In this document: in pieces, positions 54,556 through 62,741 of the stretch
Layout: every line of letters starts with the position of its first letter
How positions within the stretch are numbered: position 1 is the first letter of the stretch
From: Puniceibacterium sediminis
GTDB lineage: Bacteria; Pseudomonadota; Alphaproteobacteria; Rhodobacterales; Rhodobacteraceae
Reading direction: 5' to 3'
Assembly (NCBI RefSeq): GCF_900188035.1
Contig: NZ_FZNN01000016.1
Span: 1 to 64,000, forward strand
Length of the DNA: 64,000 bases
Translations under genes and position numbers: made by a program
Notes under the pieces: model-generated
What the model was told of the DNA's origin: nothing
The model's database searches: none
What the model saw: the letters and a program-made list of their open reading frames with translations, nothing else

Positions 54556-55695
54556 ATGACCAACCCGCTTGACCTGCCTTTCGACGCTGACGAAATGCTG
54601 ACGGGGCTGAAGCCCTGGATCGAAACAGAAAGCCCGACGTTCGACGCCGCCGCAGTCAACCGCATGATGGATCTGGTGCAGCACGAACTGGCCGCGCTTG
54701 GCGCCCGGGTCGAACGTATCCCGGGCCGCATGGGGCTTGGCGACAGCGTCCGCGCAACCATGCCGCATCCACGGGCGGGGCAGGGCGGTATCCTGCTGCT
54801 GGGGCATATGGATACGGTCCACCCGGTCGGCACGCTGGCAAAGCTGCCGTTCCGGCGTGACGGTGATATCTGCTATGGCCCCGGCATCATGGATATGAAG
54901 GGCGGCAACTACGTCTTCCTTGATGCCCTGCGCAAGCTGCTGGCGGCGGGCGTGGAAACGCCCCTGCCGGTCACGGTCCTTTTCACCCCCGACGAAGAAA
55001 TCGGAACCCCCTCGACCCGCGCCCTGATCGAAGCCGAGGCGAAGCGGCACAAATACATCCTTGTCCCTGAACCTGCGCGCCCCGATGGGGGTGCCGTGAT
55101 CGGCCGCTATGCCATCGCGCGCTTCAACCTGCAGACCCGGGGCAAACCCAGCCATGCCGGATGGGCGCTGAAGGACGGGCGGTCCGCCATTGCGGAGATG
55201 GCCAAAAGTGTGGCCGTGATCGAAGGCATGACCAGCGACGACTGCACCTTCTCGCTTGGCGTGTTCAACGCGGGGCTATGGGTCAACTGCGTGTCATCGG
55301 TCTGCGATGCCGAGGTGCTGTCCATGGCCAAGACGCAGGAACTGCTGGACGAAGGTGTCGCCAGGATGCTCGCGCTCAACTCGGACGAAGGCGATGTGGT
55401 GATGGAGGTCAGGCGCGGCGTCACGCGCCCTGTCTGGGAACCGGACCAGCCCGGCACCATGGCAATGCTGTCGCTGGCCCAAGAGATTTCCCGCGAGATC
55501 GGGTTCGAGATGTCAGGCGCCTCGGCGGGTGGCGGATCGGACGGCAATTTCACCGGCTTCCTTGGCCTGCCGACGCTGGATTCCATCGGGGTGCGCGGCA
55601 AAGGTCTGCACACGCTGAACGAACATATTTTCGTGGACAGTCTGGTGGAACGCGCCAAACTCGCCGCCGCGCTCTATTGCCGGTTGGGGGCCTGA
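54556..55695 (+). CDS. M20-family metallopeptidase (glutamate-carboxypeptidase-like)
   Basis: The 379-residue M20 enzyme is of the CPG2/ArgE type: LLLGHMDTVHPVGTLAKLPF near residue 77, GPGIMDMKGGNYVFLDALR near 111, and TPDEEIGTPSTRALIEAEA near 143 contain the zinc ligands and the catalytic Glu. Such enzymes cut C-terminal glutamate or related residues from small amides. It differs clearly from the M20 protein encoded before it, so two bond types may be hydrolysed in sequence. AAGGAG precedes the ATG. Confidence 0.9.
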   Translation: MTNPLDLPFDADEMLTGLKPWIETESPTFDAAAVNRMMDLVQHELAALGARVERIPGRMGLGDSVRATMPHPRAGQGGILLLGHMDTVHPVGTLAKLPFRRDGDICYGPGIMDMKGGNYVFLDALRKLLAAGVETPLPVTVLFTPDEEIGTPSTRALIEAEAKRHKYILVPEPARPDGGAVIGRYAIARFNLQTRGKPSHAGWALKDGRSAIAEMAKSVAVIEGMTSDDCTFSLGVFNAGLWVNCVSSVCDAEVLSMAKTQELLDEGVARMLALNSDEGDVVMEVRRGVTRPVWEPDQPGTMAMLSLAQEISREIGFEMSGASAGGGSDGNFTGFLGLPTLDSIGVRGKGLHTLNEHIFVDSLVERAKLAAALYCRLGA

Positions 55696-55696
55696 G

Positions 55697-57262
55697 ATGT
55701 CTGACGCCCTGTCCCGTTCCATGCAGATCCATAAACACGTGGTGGAAACCGACCGTGGTGTTGTCGCCTCTCAGCACCGGCAGGCCGCCGAGGCCGGGGC
55801 CGAGGTGCTGCGCGCGGGCGGTGATGCCGTCGATGCGGCCGTCGCCTGTGGTTTTGTCTGCGGTGTGCTGGAACCCTGGATGTCCGGACCTGCGGGTGGC
55901 GGGGCGGCGATGCACTGGCGCGCCGACACGGGGCAGGCGCATGCGCTGAATTTCGGCATGCGTTCGCCCGCCGGGCTGCAGGTCGGGGATTTCGCACTGT
56001 CAGGCGAAGGCGTCGCGGGCGACCTGTTCCCATGGGAACGCGTGGTCGAGGATCGCAATGTCATGGGGGCCAAGGCCATCGCCGTTCCGGCCATGGTCGA
56101 CGGACACGCGGCCGCGCACAAACGCTGGGGCAGGCTGCCCTGGGCCGAACTGCTGGCCCCCGCAATCGAACACGCGAAACGTGGAATGGCGATCGACTGG
56201 TACGCCTCGCTCATCATCGCCTCGGCCACCCGTGACCTTGCGCGTGATCCCGATGCCGCCGCGATGTTCCTGATGGATGGCCAGTGGCCGTGCCCCTTTT
56301 CATGGACTGCGCTGGCCACGGACCGCATCAATCAGGCCCGGATGGCTGATAGCCTGGATACCCTCGCCCGCGATGGCGCTGCCGCCCTGCATGGTGGCGA
56401 TCTGGGAGCGGCCATGGCGCAGGACGTGCGCGACAAGGGCGGCTACCTCACTTCCGAGGATCTGGCCGCCAACCGCGCGCAGTTTCATGCACCCCTGTCC
56501 GTGCCGTACCGCGATGCGCTGTTCCACGTCATGCCGGGGTTGACCGCCGGTCCGACCTTTGCCCGCGCGATGGAGCATCTGGCGGGCGAAGATCTGCGCA
56601 CCCCGGATGACGCCTATCCGGCCTATGCCCGGGCGATGTTTGCCGCCTACGGTGACCGGCTGGCGTCCATGGGCCATGACGGCGAAAACCCTGCCACCCC
56701 GGGCTGTACCACCCATTTCTCGGTCGTGGACCGGGACGGCAACATGGTGGCGCATACGCAGACGCTGCTGTCGTTGTTCGGGTCACGGGTGGTTTCACCT
56801 TCGACCGGGTTCCTGATGAACAACGGCATCATGTGGTTCGACCCGGAACAGGGGCGGCCCAATTCGCTGGCCGCCGGCAAGCCTTGCCTGATGAACGTCT
56901 GCCCGGCGCTGGGTGAGGCCAATGGCAAGCGCTTTGCCCTTGGGGCATCTGGCGGGCGCAAAATCGTCGGCGCGGTTGTTCAGCTGGCGTCGTTCCTTGC
57001 CGATTTTGATATGGATCTGGAAACGGCCTTTCACCAGCCACGGATCGACGTGTCGGGTGGCAAGGGCATCACAGCAGATGCGGCCCTGTCCCCTGCGGTG
57101 ATGAAGGCATTGGAGGCCGTTGCGCCCCTGACCGAAGTTCGCCGGTCCCTGCTGCCTTATCCCTTTGCCTGCCCGGCGGGGGTGCTTGATACTCGTGACA
57201 AACGCTATGGTGCGACCGAGGTCATGACCGCATGGGGCGATGCCGTTGCCGAACCCGTATAG
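55697..57262 (+). CDS. Gamma-glutamyltransferase family protein
   Basis: The 521-residue N-terminal-nucleophile hydrolase would cut or transfer gamma-glutamyl groups. The autoprocessing site is CTTHFSVVDRDGNMVAHTQT, so Thr338 is the probable nucleophile exposed after self-cleavage into a large and a small subunit; VVASQHRQAAEAGAEVLRAG near residue 22 and AGGGAAMHW near 65 are family blocks. Most bacterial enzymes are exported, but this one has no signal peptide, so it would act in the cytoplasm on imported substrate. It starts one base after the M20 gene. Confidence 0.9.
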   Translation: MSDALSRSMQIHKHVVETDRGVVASQHRQAAEAGAEVLRAGGDAVDAAVACGFVCGVLEPWMSGPAGGGAAMHWRADTGQAHALNFGMRSPAGLQVGDFALSGEGVAGDLFPWERVVEDRNVMGAKAIAVPAMVDGHAAAHKRWGRLPWAELLAPAIEHAKRGMAIDWYASLIIASATRDLARDPDAAAMFLMDGQWPCPFSWTALATDRINQARMADSLDTLARDGAAALHGGDLGAAMAQDVRDKGGYLTSEDLAANRAQFHAPLSVPYRDALFHVMPGLTAGPTFARAMEHLAGEDLRTPDDAYPAYARAMFAAYGDRLASMGHDGENPATPGCTTHFSVVDRDGNMVAHTQTLLSLFGSRVVSPSTGFLMNNGIMWFDPEQGRPNSLAAGKPCLMNVCPALGEANGKRFALGASGGRKIVGAVVQLASFLADFDMDLETAFHQPRIDVSGGKGITADAALSPAVMKALEAVAPLTEVRRSLLPYPFACPAGVLDTRDKRYGATEVMTAWGDAVAEPV

Positions 57263-57283
57263 CCTGCCTTTGAGGAGATCGAG

Positions 57284-58786
57284 ATGACTGAGGCCACCAA
57301 CCCCGCCGATCTGGGCGCCCTGCAGGCCCGACGCCTGATCGCGCGGCGCCAGTTGTCTGCCACCGAACTGGCCGAGGCATGTATTGCCCGGGTCGAGGCG
57401 GTTGATCATGCCGTGAACGCCCTTGTCGCCCGCGATTTCGACGGGATGCTTGATGGCGCGCGCAAGGCGGATGCACGGCAGGCTGCGGGCGAACCGCTCG
57501 GCCCGCTGCACGGTCTTCCGGTCGGGATCAAGGATATGAATGATGTGGCGGGCCTGCCCACCACCTATGGTTCGGAAATCTTTCGCGACAACGTGCCGAC
57601 ACATGACGACGCTTTGGTCGCGGGCCTGCGCGCCGCCGGGGCGCTGCCGATGGGCAAGACCAACAACCCGGAATGGAGCGCCGGCGCCAACACCCGCAAC
57701 CGGGTCTATGGCACGACGGCCAATCCCCATGATCTGACCCGGAACTGTGGCGGGTCCTCGGGCGGGTCTGCGGTGGCGCTGGCCTGTGGTTATGCGCCGC
57801 TTGCCTCGGGTTCGGACCTTGGCGGGTCGCTGCGCACGCCTGCCGCCTATTGCGGTGTCGTGGGGTTCCGGCCCAGCTTTGGCGTGGTTCCGGGCATCGG
57901 GCGTGTGACGGGCCTCTTGCCGCAATCGACATCTGGCCCGATGGCGCGCAGTGTTGCCGATTGCGGACTGATGCTGTCGGTGATGGCCGCACCTGACCGC
58001 CGCGATCCGTTCACCATGGTTGTCGATGGGCGCACGGCCTGGGACCCTGCCGGTTTTGCAAATCCCAAGCGGGTTGATCTGGGCAGTCTGCGCATCGCCG
58101 TGACTGAGGATTTCGGTTTCGCCCCGACCGAGGCCGCCACGCGAAACCATTTCCGCACCGCGCTTGCCGCGCTTCTGCCGTTCCTTGGAGATGTCGAGGA
58201 TCGCGCGCCCGATTGCACCGATGCGGACCGCATCTTCGCGGTGCTCCGCGCGGTGATGTTTCTGGCCACGCACGCCAAGTTTGTCGATGAAACGCCGCAC
58301 CTTGTCGGGCCGAATGTCACCGACAACGTTGCCGAAGGCCGCCGTTACAGTGCGGCCGACGTGGCGCAGGCGCTGGCGATGCAGGGGGACTATCACCGGC
58401 GCTGGCAGGCGTTTTTTGAGACATGCGATTTCCTGATCTGCCCCACCGCGACAGTGGTTCCCCGCGACTGGCACGAACTCTACCCGACAGAAATCGACGG
58501 CGCGCCGACCCGGACCTATTATCACTGGCTTGGCCTGGCCTATGCCTCGACCATCCCGGGCCACCCGTCGATCACCATTCCCTGCGGGCGGGATGCGAAC
58601 GGCGTGCCCTTTGGCCTGCAGATCATCGGACGGCGCCACGACGACGCAGGAGTCCTTGCCGTCGCGGCAGAACTGGAATCCATCATCGCGGGCCTGCCCG
58701 ATCTGGCGCCCCGTGGGCCGGACATCGCCGCGCTGCGCCGTGCCCCAAATCTATCCGACGCCTTGGGGTTTTACCCGGAGAATTAG
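57284..58786 (+). CDS. Amidase-signature family enzyme
   Basis: The 500-residue hydrolase has the Ser-cisSer-Lys triad of the amidase-signature family: Lys in LPVGIKDMNDVAG near residue 83, and GGSSGGSAVALACGYAPLAS followed by GSDLGGSLRTPAAYCG near 156-187. It would release ammonia or an amine from an amide. Its position after GGT suggests acting on an amide product such as a carboxamide. GAGGAG precedes the ATG; it is followed by a short GC stem at 58798-58821. Confidence 0.92.
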   Translation: MTEATNPADLGALQARRLIARRQLSATELAEACIARVEAVDHAVNALVARDFDGMLDGARKADARQAAGEPLGPLHGLPVGIKDMNDVAGLPTTYGSEIFRDNVPTHDDALVAGLRAAGALPMGKTNNPEWSAGANTRNRVYGTTANPHDLTRNCGGSSGGSAVALACGYAPLASGSDLGGSLRTPAAYCGVVGFRPSFGVVPGIGRVTGLLPQSTSGPMARSVADCGLMLSVMAAPDRRDPFTMVVDGRTAWDPAGFANPKRVDLGSLRIAVTEDFGFAPTEAATRNHFRTALAALLPFLGDVEDRAPDCTDADRIFAVLRAVMFLATHAKFVDETPHLVGPNVTDNVAEGRRYSAADVAQALAMQGDYHRRWQAFFETCDFLICPTATVVPRDWHELYPTEIDGAPTRTYYHWLGLAYASTIPGHPSITIPCGRDANGVPFGLQIIGRRHDDAGVLAVAAELESIIAGLPDLAPRGPDIAALRRAPNLSDALGFYPEN

Positions 58787-58797
58787 GGCTGGATGCC

Positions 58798-58821
58798 CGG
58801 TCGCCGCTGCCGCCGGGCGGA
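58798..58821 (+). terminator. Weak stem-loop after the amidase gene
   Basis: GCCCGG (58798-58803) and CCGGGC (58816-58821) flank a 12-base loop, 11 bases after the amidase stop. The stem is short and there is no U-run. It may attenuate transcription before the aldehyde-dehydrogenase gene. Confidence 0.35.
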
Positions 58822-58940
58822 ATTGGCAATCATCGGCCATGGTCCTGCGATTGAAAATGCCGCAGGGTCGGGGCATTCGGCTATCATTTCCGCGTAAAGC
58901 GGGCGATTCTGTCCATAATCCATGCTCCAAGAGGTTCCCG

Positions 58941-60404
58941 ATGTCTTTTGCCTTTGACCCCGCCAATATCACTCTGCCCGGCGCGCATTTTATCGGCGGC
59001 GCCTACGTCTCGGGGCCCGCCGCGATCGAGATCCGGTCGCCGTCGACCGGGCAGGTGCTTGGCTCCATTCCTTGTGGGGATGCGGCGCTTGTGGATCATG
59101 CGGTGCAGACGGCGCGTGCGGCGCTGGTGGAATCGAACTGGGGCGGTGTGGCCCCGCGCGACAGATTACGCGCCCTGTGTGCATGGGCCGACCTGATCGA
59201 GGCCGAGGCACAAACCCTGGCCGCGCTGGAAGCGGTCTGTTCGTCGCGGCCCTACAAACAGGCGCTGGCGGGGGACGTGATCACCACCGCCGAACAGATC
59301 CGCTTTTTCGCCGAATTCGCGGACAAGGAGGGCGGCGTTCTGGCCCCGGTCGCCGACAGTAGTTTCGCCTATATTGCGGACGGACCCTATGGCGTGATCG
59401 GCGCAATAACGCCCTGGAATTTCCCGATGTCGATGGCGGCCTGGAAGCTGGGGCCGGCGCTGGCCGCGGGCAATGCGGTGGTGTTGAAACCATCCGAGAT
59501 GACGCCCTATTCGACGCTGTATCTGGCAGAACTTTCTGTAAGGGCCGGGATGCCTGCGGGCCTGATCAACGTGGTTTTGGGTGATGGCCCGGTGACCGGA
59601 ACGGCGATTACGGGGCACCCGGGCATCGACAAGGTGTCGTTCACCGGGTCAACCCGCGCGGGCGGGGCGATCATGGAAAACATCGCCCGTACCGGGATCA
59701 AGCCGATGACGCTGGAACTGGGCGGCAAGAGCCCCATGGTGGTCTTTGCCGATGCCGATCTGGACGTCGCCGCCGATGGGCTTGAAAAGGGGATCATGCC
59801 CAATGCCGGGCAGTTCTGCGTGGCAGGGTCGCGGATGATTATCGCACGCGAGATTGCCGATGAGCTGGCGGACAAGCTGAAGGCCCGTTTTGCGCGTTAC
59901 CGGCCCGCGAATACCTTTGCCGATGATGCCGCCTTTTCGCCGATCATTTCGGAAACACAGCTGGTGCGGATCGATCGCATCGTACAGGCCGCAGCGGGGC
60001 AGGGTGGTGAGATGCTGTGCGGCGGCGGGCGGTTCGACCATGAGGGCAGCTTTTATCAGCCGACCCTGATCGCCGGTGTCGATTCAGACAATCCCGCCAT
60101 ACGGGAAGAAATCTTTGGCCCTGTCGCCACCTTCCAGACCTTCGAGTCCGAGGATGAGGCGATGTCCCTTGCCAGCCATCCCACCTATGGGCTTTGTGCC
60201 GGGCTGTTCACCCGGGACCTGAGCCGTGCGATGCGCCTGACCCGTCGGCTTGAGGCCGGAACCGTCTGGGTCAATCGCTATGGCCGCACGCGCGATCACA
60301 TCCTGCCCACCAACGGCTGGAAGGCGAGCGGTCTGGGCCACGATCTGGGACGCGAGGCCTATCACGCCAACCGGCGCAAGAAATCGGTGCTGATCGACCT
60401 GTGA
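58941..60404 (+). CDS. Aldehyde dehydrogenase (NAD(P)-dependent)
   Basis: The 487-residue enzyme oxidises an aldehyde to the acid. Catalytic Glu259 (LELGGKSPM) and Cys293 (AGQFCVAGSRM) are present, along with the oxyanion Asn in ITPWNFPMSMA near residue 155 and the GSTRAGG cofactor turn near 235. Length is standard. The ATG at 58941 follows AAGAGG; a longer in-frame reading to 58530 overlaps the amidase gene and is not used. A semialdehyde or aminoaldehyde from the upstream hydrolases is a plausible substrate. Confidence 0.92.
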   Translation: MSFAFDPANITLPGAHFIGGAYVSGPAAIEIRSPSTGQVLGSIPCGDAALVDHAVQTARAALVESNWGGVAPRDRLRALCAWADLIEAEAQTLAALEAVCSSRPYKQALAGDVITTAEQIRFFAEFADKEGGVLAPVADSSFAYIADGPYGVIGAITPWNFPMSMAAWKLGPALAAGNAVVLKPSEMTPYSTLYLAELSVRAGMPAGLINVVLGDGPVTGTAITGHPGIDKVSFTGSTRAGGAIMENIARTGIKPMTLELGGKSPMVVFADADLDVAADGLEKGIMPNAGQFCVAGSRMIIAREIADELADKLKARFARYRPANTFADDAAFSPIISETQLVRIDRIVQAAAGQGGEMLCGGGRFDHEGSFYQPTLIAGVDSDNPAIREEIFGPVATFQTFESEDEAMSLASHPTYGLCAGLFTRDLSRAMRLTRRLEAGTVWVNRYGRTRDHILPTNGWKASGLGHDLGREAYHANRRKKSVLIDL

Positions 60405-60539
60405 TCGGGTTCTGTCTGGCCAAGCGGCTGACCAGACCGTGCCCGGCGCTGTTGTGACAGGCGTGATTGGAATCGGCGGGAAAAGCATTAGGTGTGCAGG
60501 TGCCCGCCGCAGCGCCGGGGACTGAAACAAGGACGACCC

Positions 60540-61514
60540 ATGCCCCACGACCACGGACATTCCCACGGCGATGATCACGGCCATCAGAAGTGCCACGATC
60601 ATGACGGTGTGCACAGCCATGCCCCCGAGGTCAGCCGCAACAACGAACGTGTGGTGCTGGTGGGGTTCCTGCTGACCTTCGGGTTCATGCTGGCCGAACT
60701 GGCCGGGGGGCTGCTGTCCGGGTCATTGGCGCTGATTGCCGATGCGGGCCACATGTTCACGGATTCGGCGGCGCTGGCGCTGGCCTGGGCGGGCTTTCGC
60801 TTTGGCCGTCGCAAAGGCGATGAACGGCGTACCTTCGGTTACATGCGCTTTGAGATCCTGACAGGGTTCATCAATGCGGTGACGCTGATCCTGCTTGTGG
60901 GCTGGATCGCCTTTGAGGCGGTGCAGCGGTTGCTGAACCCTGAGCCGGTCATGGCGGGCCCGATGCTGATCATCGCCGTTCTGGGGCTGGTGGTGAATGC
61001 CGGCGTGTTCTGGATGCTGCAAAAGGGTGACCGCGATCACGTGAACATCAAGGGCGCGATGGTGCATGTGATGGGCGATCTGCTGGGGTCGGTCGCCGCC
61101 ATCGCAGCCGCCGTCGCGATCTACTTTACCGGCTGGACGCCCATCGACCCGATCTTGTCGGTCCTTCTGTCGGCTATTGTCCTACGCTCTGCCTGGCTAC
61201 TGCTCAAGGCGTCGCTGAACGTGCTGATGGAGGGGGCGCCGGGCAATGTCGTGGTTTCGGACTTGCGGGAAAAGCTGGTCGCGGCGGTGCCGGGGTTGTT
61301 GCGTGTGGATCACGTGCATGTCTGGTCGATCACCTCGGGACAGCCCGCCGCGACCATGGATGTGCAGCTGACGGATACCGCTGATCCGGCCGAGGTTCTG
61401 CGCGGGATCAAGTCACAGCTTGCCAGCGATTACGGCATCGCCCACTCCACCATCGAGATCGACGTGGGGCAGGGCGATGTGGGTTGCTCGCTTGAGCAGT
61501 CTTCAGCCAAATAA
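60540..61514 (+). CDS. Cation diffusion facilitator (CDF) metal efflux protein
   Basis: The 324-residue inner-membrane transporter exports divalent metals, probably zinc or cobalt, in exchange for protons. The N-terminus is rich in histidine (HDHGHSHGDDHGHQKCHDHD), a metal-binding tail; six membrane helices follow, with the transport-site motif DAGHMFTDSAAL near residue 66 and a second HVMGDLLGSVAA near 175. The cytoplasmic C-terminal domain has HVHVWSIT near 258. The ATG at 60540 follows AAGGA. It is probably a separate unit from the upstream cassette. Confidence 0.93.
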   Translation: MPHDHGHSHGDDHGHQKCHDHDGVHSHAPEVSRNNERVVLVGFLLTFGFMLAELAGGLLSGSLALIADAGHMFTDSAALALAWAGFRFGRRKGDERRTFGYMRFEILTGFINAVTLILLVGWIAFEAVQRLLNPEPVMAGPMLIIAVLGLVVNAGVFWMLQKGDRDHVNIKGAMVHVMGDLLGSVAAIAAAVAIYFTGWTPIDPILSVLLSAIVLRSAWLLLKASLNVLMEGAPGNVVVSDLREKLVAAVPGLLRVDHVHVWSITSGQPAATMDVQLTDTADPAEVLRGIKSQLASDYGIAHSTIEIDVGQGDVGCSLEQSSAK

Positions 61515-61587
61515 ACTAGTGGCAACGCATAGCTCCCGCAGGCGGGGAAAGATCATCCGACGCGCCGCAAGTTTCTGACAGATCCGT

Positions 61588-62358
61588 CTATGCCGCCGAT
61601 TTTCTGCGTTTGAAAAAAGTGAAGCTCGCCAAGCTAAGCAACAAAGCGGGCAGGCTCGCGGGCAAGGGAACCGGGGACGGGCCAGGGATGCTGCCTACAA
61701 GAAACGCACCCGGGGAGAGAGGAATGCTGTCTATCTCTGAATATGAAACTGTGGAAGACGTAATAACCCCGGATGGGGATCCTATCGGTTTTCGTATAGT
61801 CAAATAAAAATAGGATTTCATGGTGTTCAGGATATCAGCAGTTATCGCATCACCGTGGTCCCAAAGTTCAAGATTATTTGCTCCGCTGGTCGTCCACGAT
61901 CTACTCGACAAGCTCCAAGTAGCAATTGGAATCGTAGTAAAGGTTGTAGCCAAGAATCTGATGCTATCGTTCTTGTTGAAAAAACCTATGAAATCTTGGT
62001 CTTCAGTTTGCAATTTGGCTGGTGGGTTTACTGTGTCTTCAAAGCCCAGACGTCCGGCCGGCGTATCGAGATAATATGCGGACACTATCCCAGTGCCATA
62101 AGTTGTGCCCGATGATGGCGGAGTAAAGTTGGTGCTGCCCGCTGCATAGCGGTCAAACGTGGCGACATCGCTGTCCAATGTGAAATACGCATTTATTGTA
62201 TCGCCAATATTTGCACCGATAAAATCGTATGTCCACGGTTCGGCAATACTGCTGGTAAGTGTTATTTCTGCCTTGAAAGTCCGCGTGGCGGCAGATGCCT
62301 GAATTGGCAAGAGCAAGAAGGAAAAAGCGCAAAGTGTCTGCATACTAGTTTTAATCAT
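61588..62358 (-). CDS. VPLPA-CTERM sorted surface protein
   Basis: The 256-residue secreted protein has a signal peptide (about residues 1-23, LCAFSFLLLPIQASA) and a C-terminal sorting tail: VPLPASLPALLLSLASFTFF followed by KRRKSAA, the VPLPA motif, membrane stretch and basic end recognised by exosortase-like enzymes in Rhodobacteraceae. The middle is Ser/Thr/Asp-rich without known domain. The gene is visibly AT-richer than its neighbours, suggesting a different origin. A surface or biofilm-matrix role is usual for the class but not shown here. No exosortase gene is in the window. Confidence 0.85.
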   Translation of the reverse strand: MIKTSMQTLCAFSFLLLPIQASAATRTFKAEITLTSSIAEPWTYDFIGANIGDTINAYFTLDSDVATFDRYAAGSTNFTPPSSGTTYGTGIVSAYYLDTPAGRLGFEDTVNPPAKLQTEDQDFIGFFNKNDSIRFLATTFTTIPIATWSLSSRSWTTSGANNLELWDHGDAITADILNTMKSYFYLTIRKPIGSPSGVITSSTVSYSEIDSIPLSPGAFLVGSIPGPSPVPLPASLPALLLSLASFTFFKRRKSAA

Positions 62359-62396
62359 ACCAACCTCGGAGTTACTTTTGTAATAATATTGCTATT

Positions 62397-62410
62397 ATCA
62401 AAATTTTGAT
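62397..62410. promoter_or_regulatory. Palindrome upstream of the VPLPA-CTERM gene
   Basis: ATCAAAATTTTGAT is a perfect 14-bp palindrome, 39 to 52 bases upstream of the leftward surface-protein gene in AT-rich DNA. It may be an operator or simply part of a promoter. No regulator is nearby to assign. Confidence 0.4.
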
Positions 62411-62673
62411 AGGGTTCTGGTATTAATCTGTCAACTGAAAACCATTATCCGCTATGGTATGGCAAACTCCAACCTTTTTCTATGCCTGGCAAGCCATTGA
62501 ATTAGCAGGGTTATCGATTGGCGCGCAGCGCAAATTCATCGCTGTTCGGATTAGCGTATCACGGAGGCCTTGCAGGCTGGCCGAGTTGGGACGGTTCAGT
62601 CTCGCGGATGTGTCATCACCTGTGGCGGTCTGGAGAGGTCTCACGCATCTTTACCTGTGCCGGAAGCGACCTC

Positions 62674-62704
62674 TTGACCTTCCAGCAACTGGAATCCCTA
62701 TCTG
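62674..62704 (+). promoter_or_regulatory. MerR/CueR-type copper-responsive promoter
   Basis: TTGACC (62674-62679) and TATCTG (62699-62704) are separated by 19 bases, the overlong spacer that MerR-family activators correct by twisting DNA. The spacer contains the dyad TTCCAG-CAA-CTGGAA (62680-62694), close to known CueR/HmrR sites (ACCTTCC...GGAAGG). The copper-ATPase gene starts 38 bases downstream. Confidence 0.85.
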
Positions 62705-62741
62705 TATCGCAGATGAACGAAACCATGGGGGATCCAGCATC

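Larger units (their letters stand above)
62359..62741. other. Intergenic region between the VPLPA-CTERM and copper-ATPase genes
   Basis: These 383 bases contain no convincing gene. The left 100 bases are AT-rich and hold a perfect palindrome at 62397-62410. The right end has the MerR-type promoter at 62674-62704. A 75-codon plus-strand frame at 62518-62745 overlaps the ATPase start and the promoter and is not credible. Confidence 0.6.

Noticed and set aside
53329-55155. 608-codon open frame on the minus strand
   Set aside because: It is antisense to two well-supported M20 hydrolases, spans their junction, and has no recognisable domain; long antisense frames are expected in high-GC codon bias.
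56795-58639. 614-codon open frame on the minus strand
   Set aside because: It lies opposite the gamma-glutamyltransferase and amidase genes, whose catalytic motifs are intact; its translation is Arg/His/Gly-rich without domain features.
61515-61587. Terminator between the convergent CDF and VPLPA-CTERM genes
   Set aside because: The only symmetry (CCCG/CGGG near 61543-61556) gives a four-pair stem without a U-run, too weak to call.
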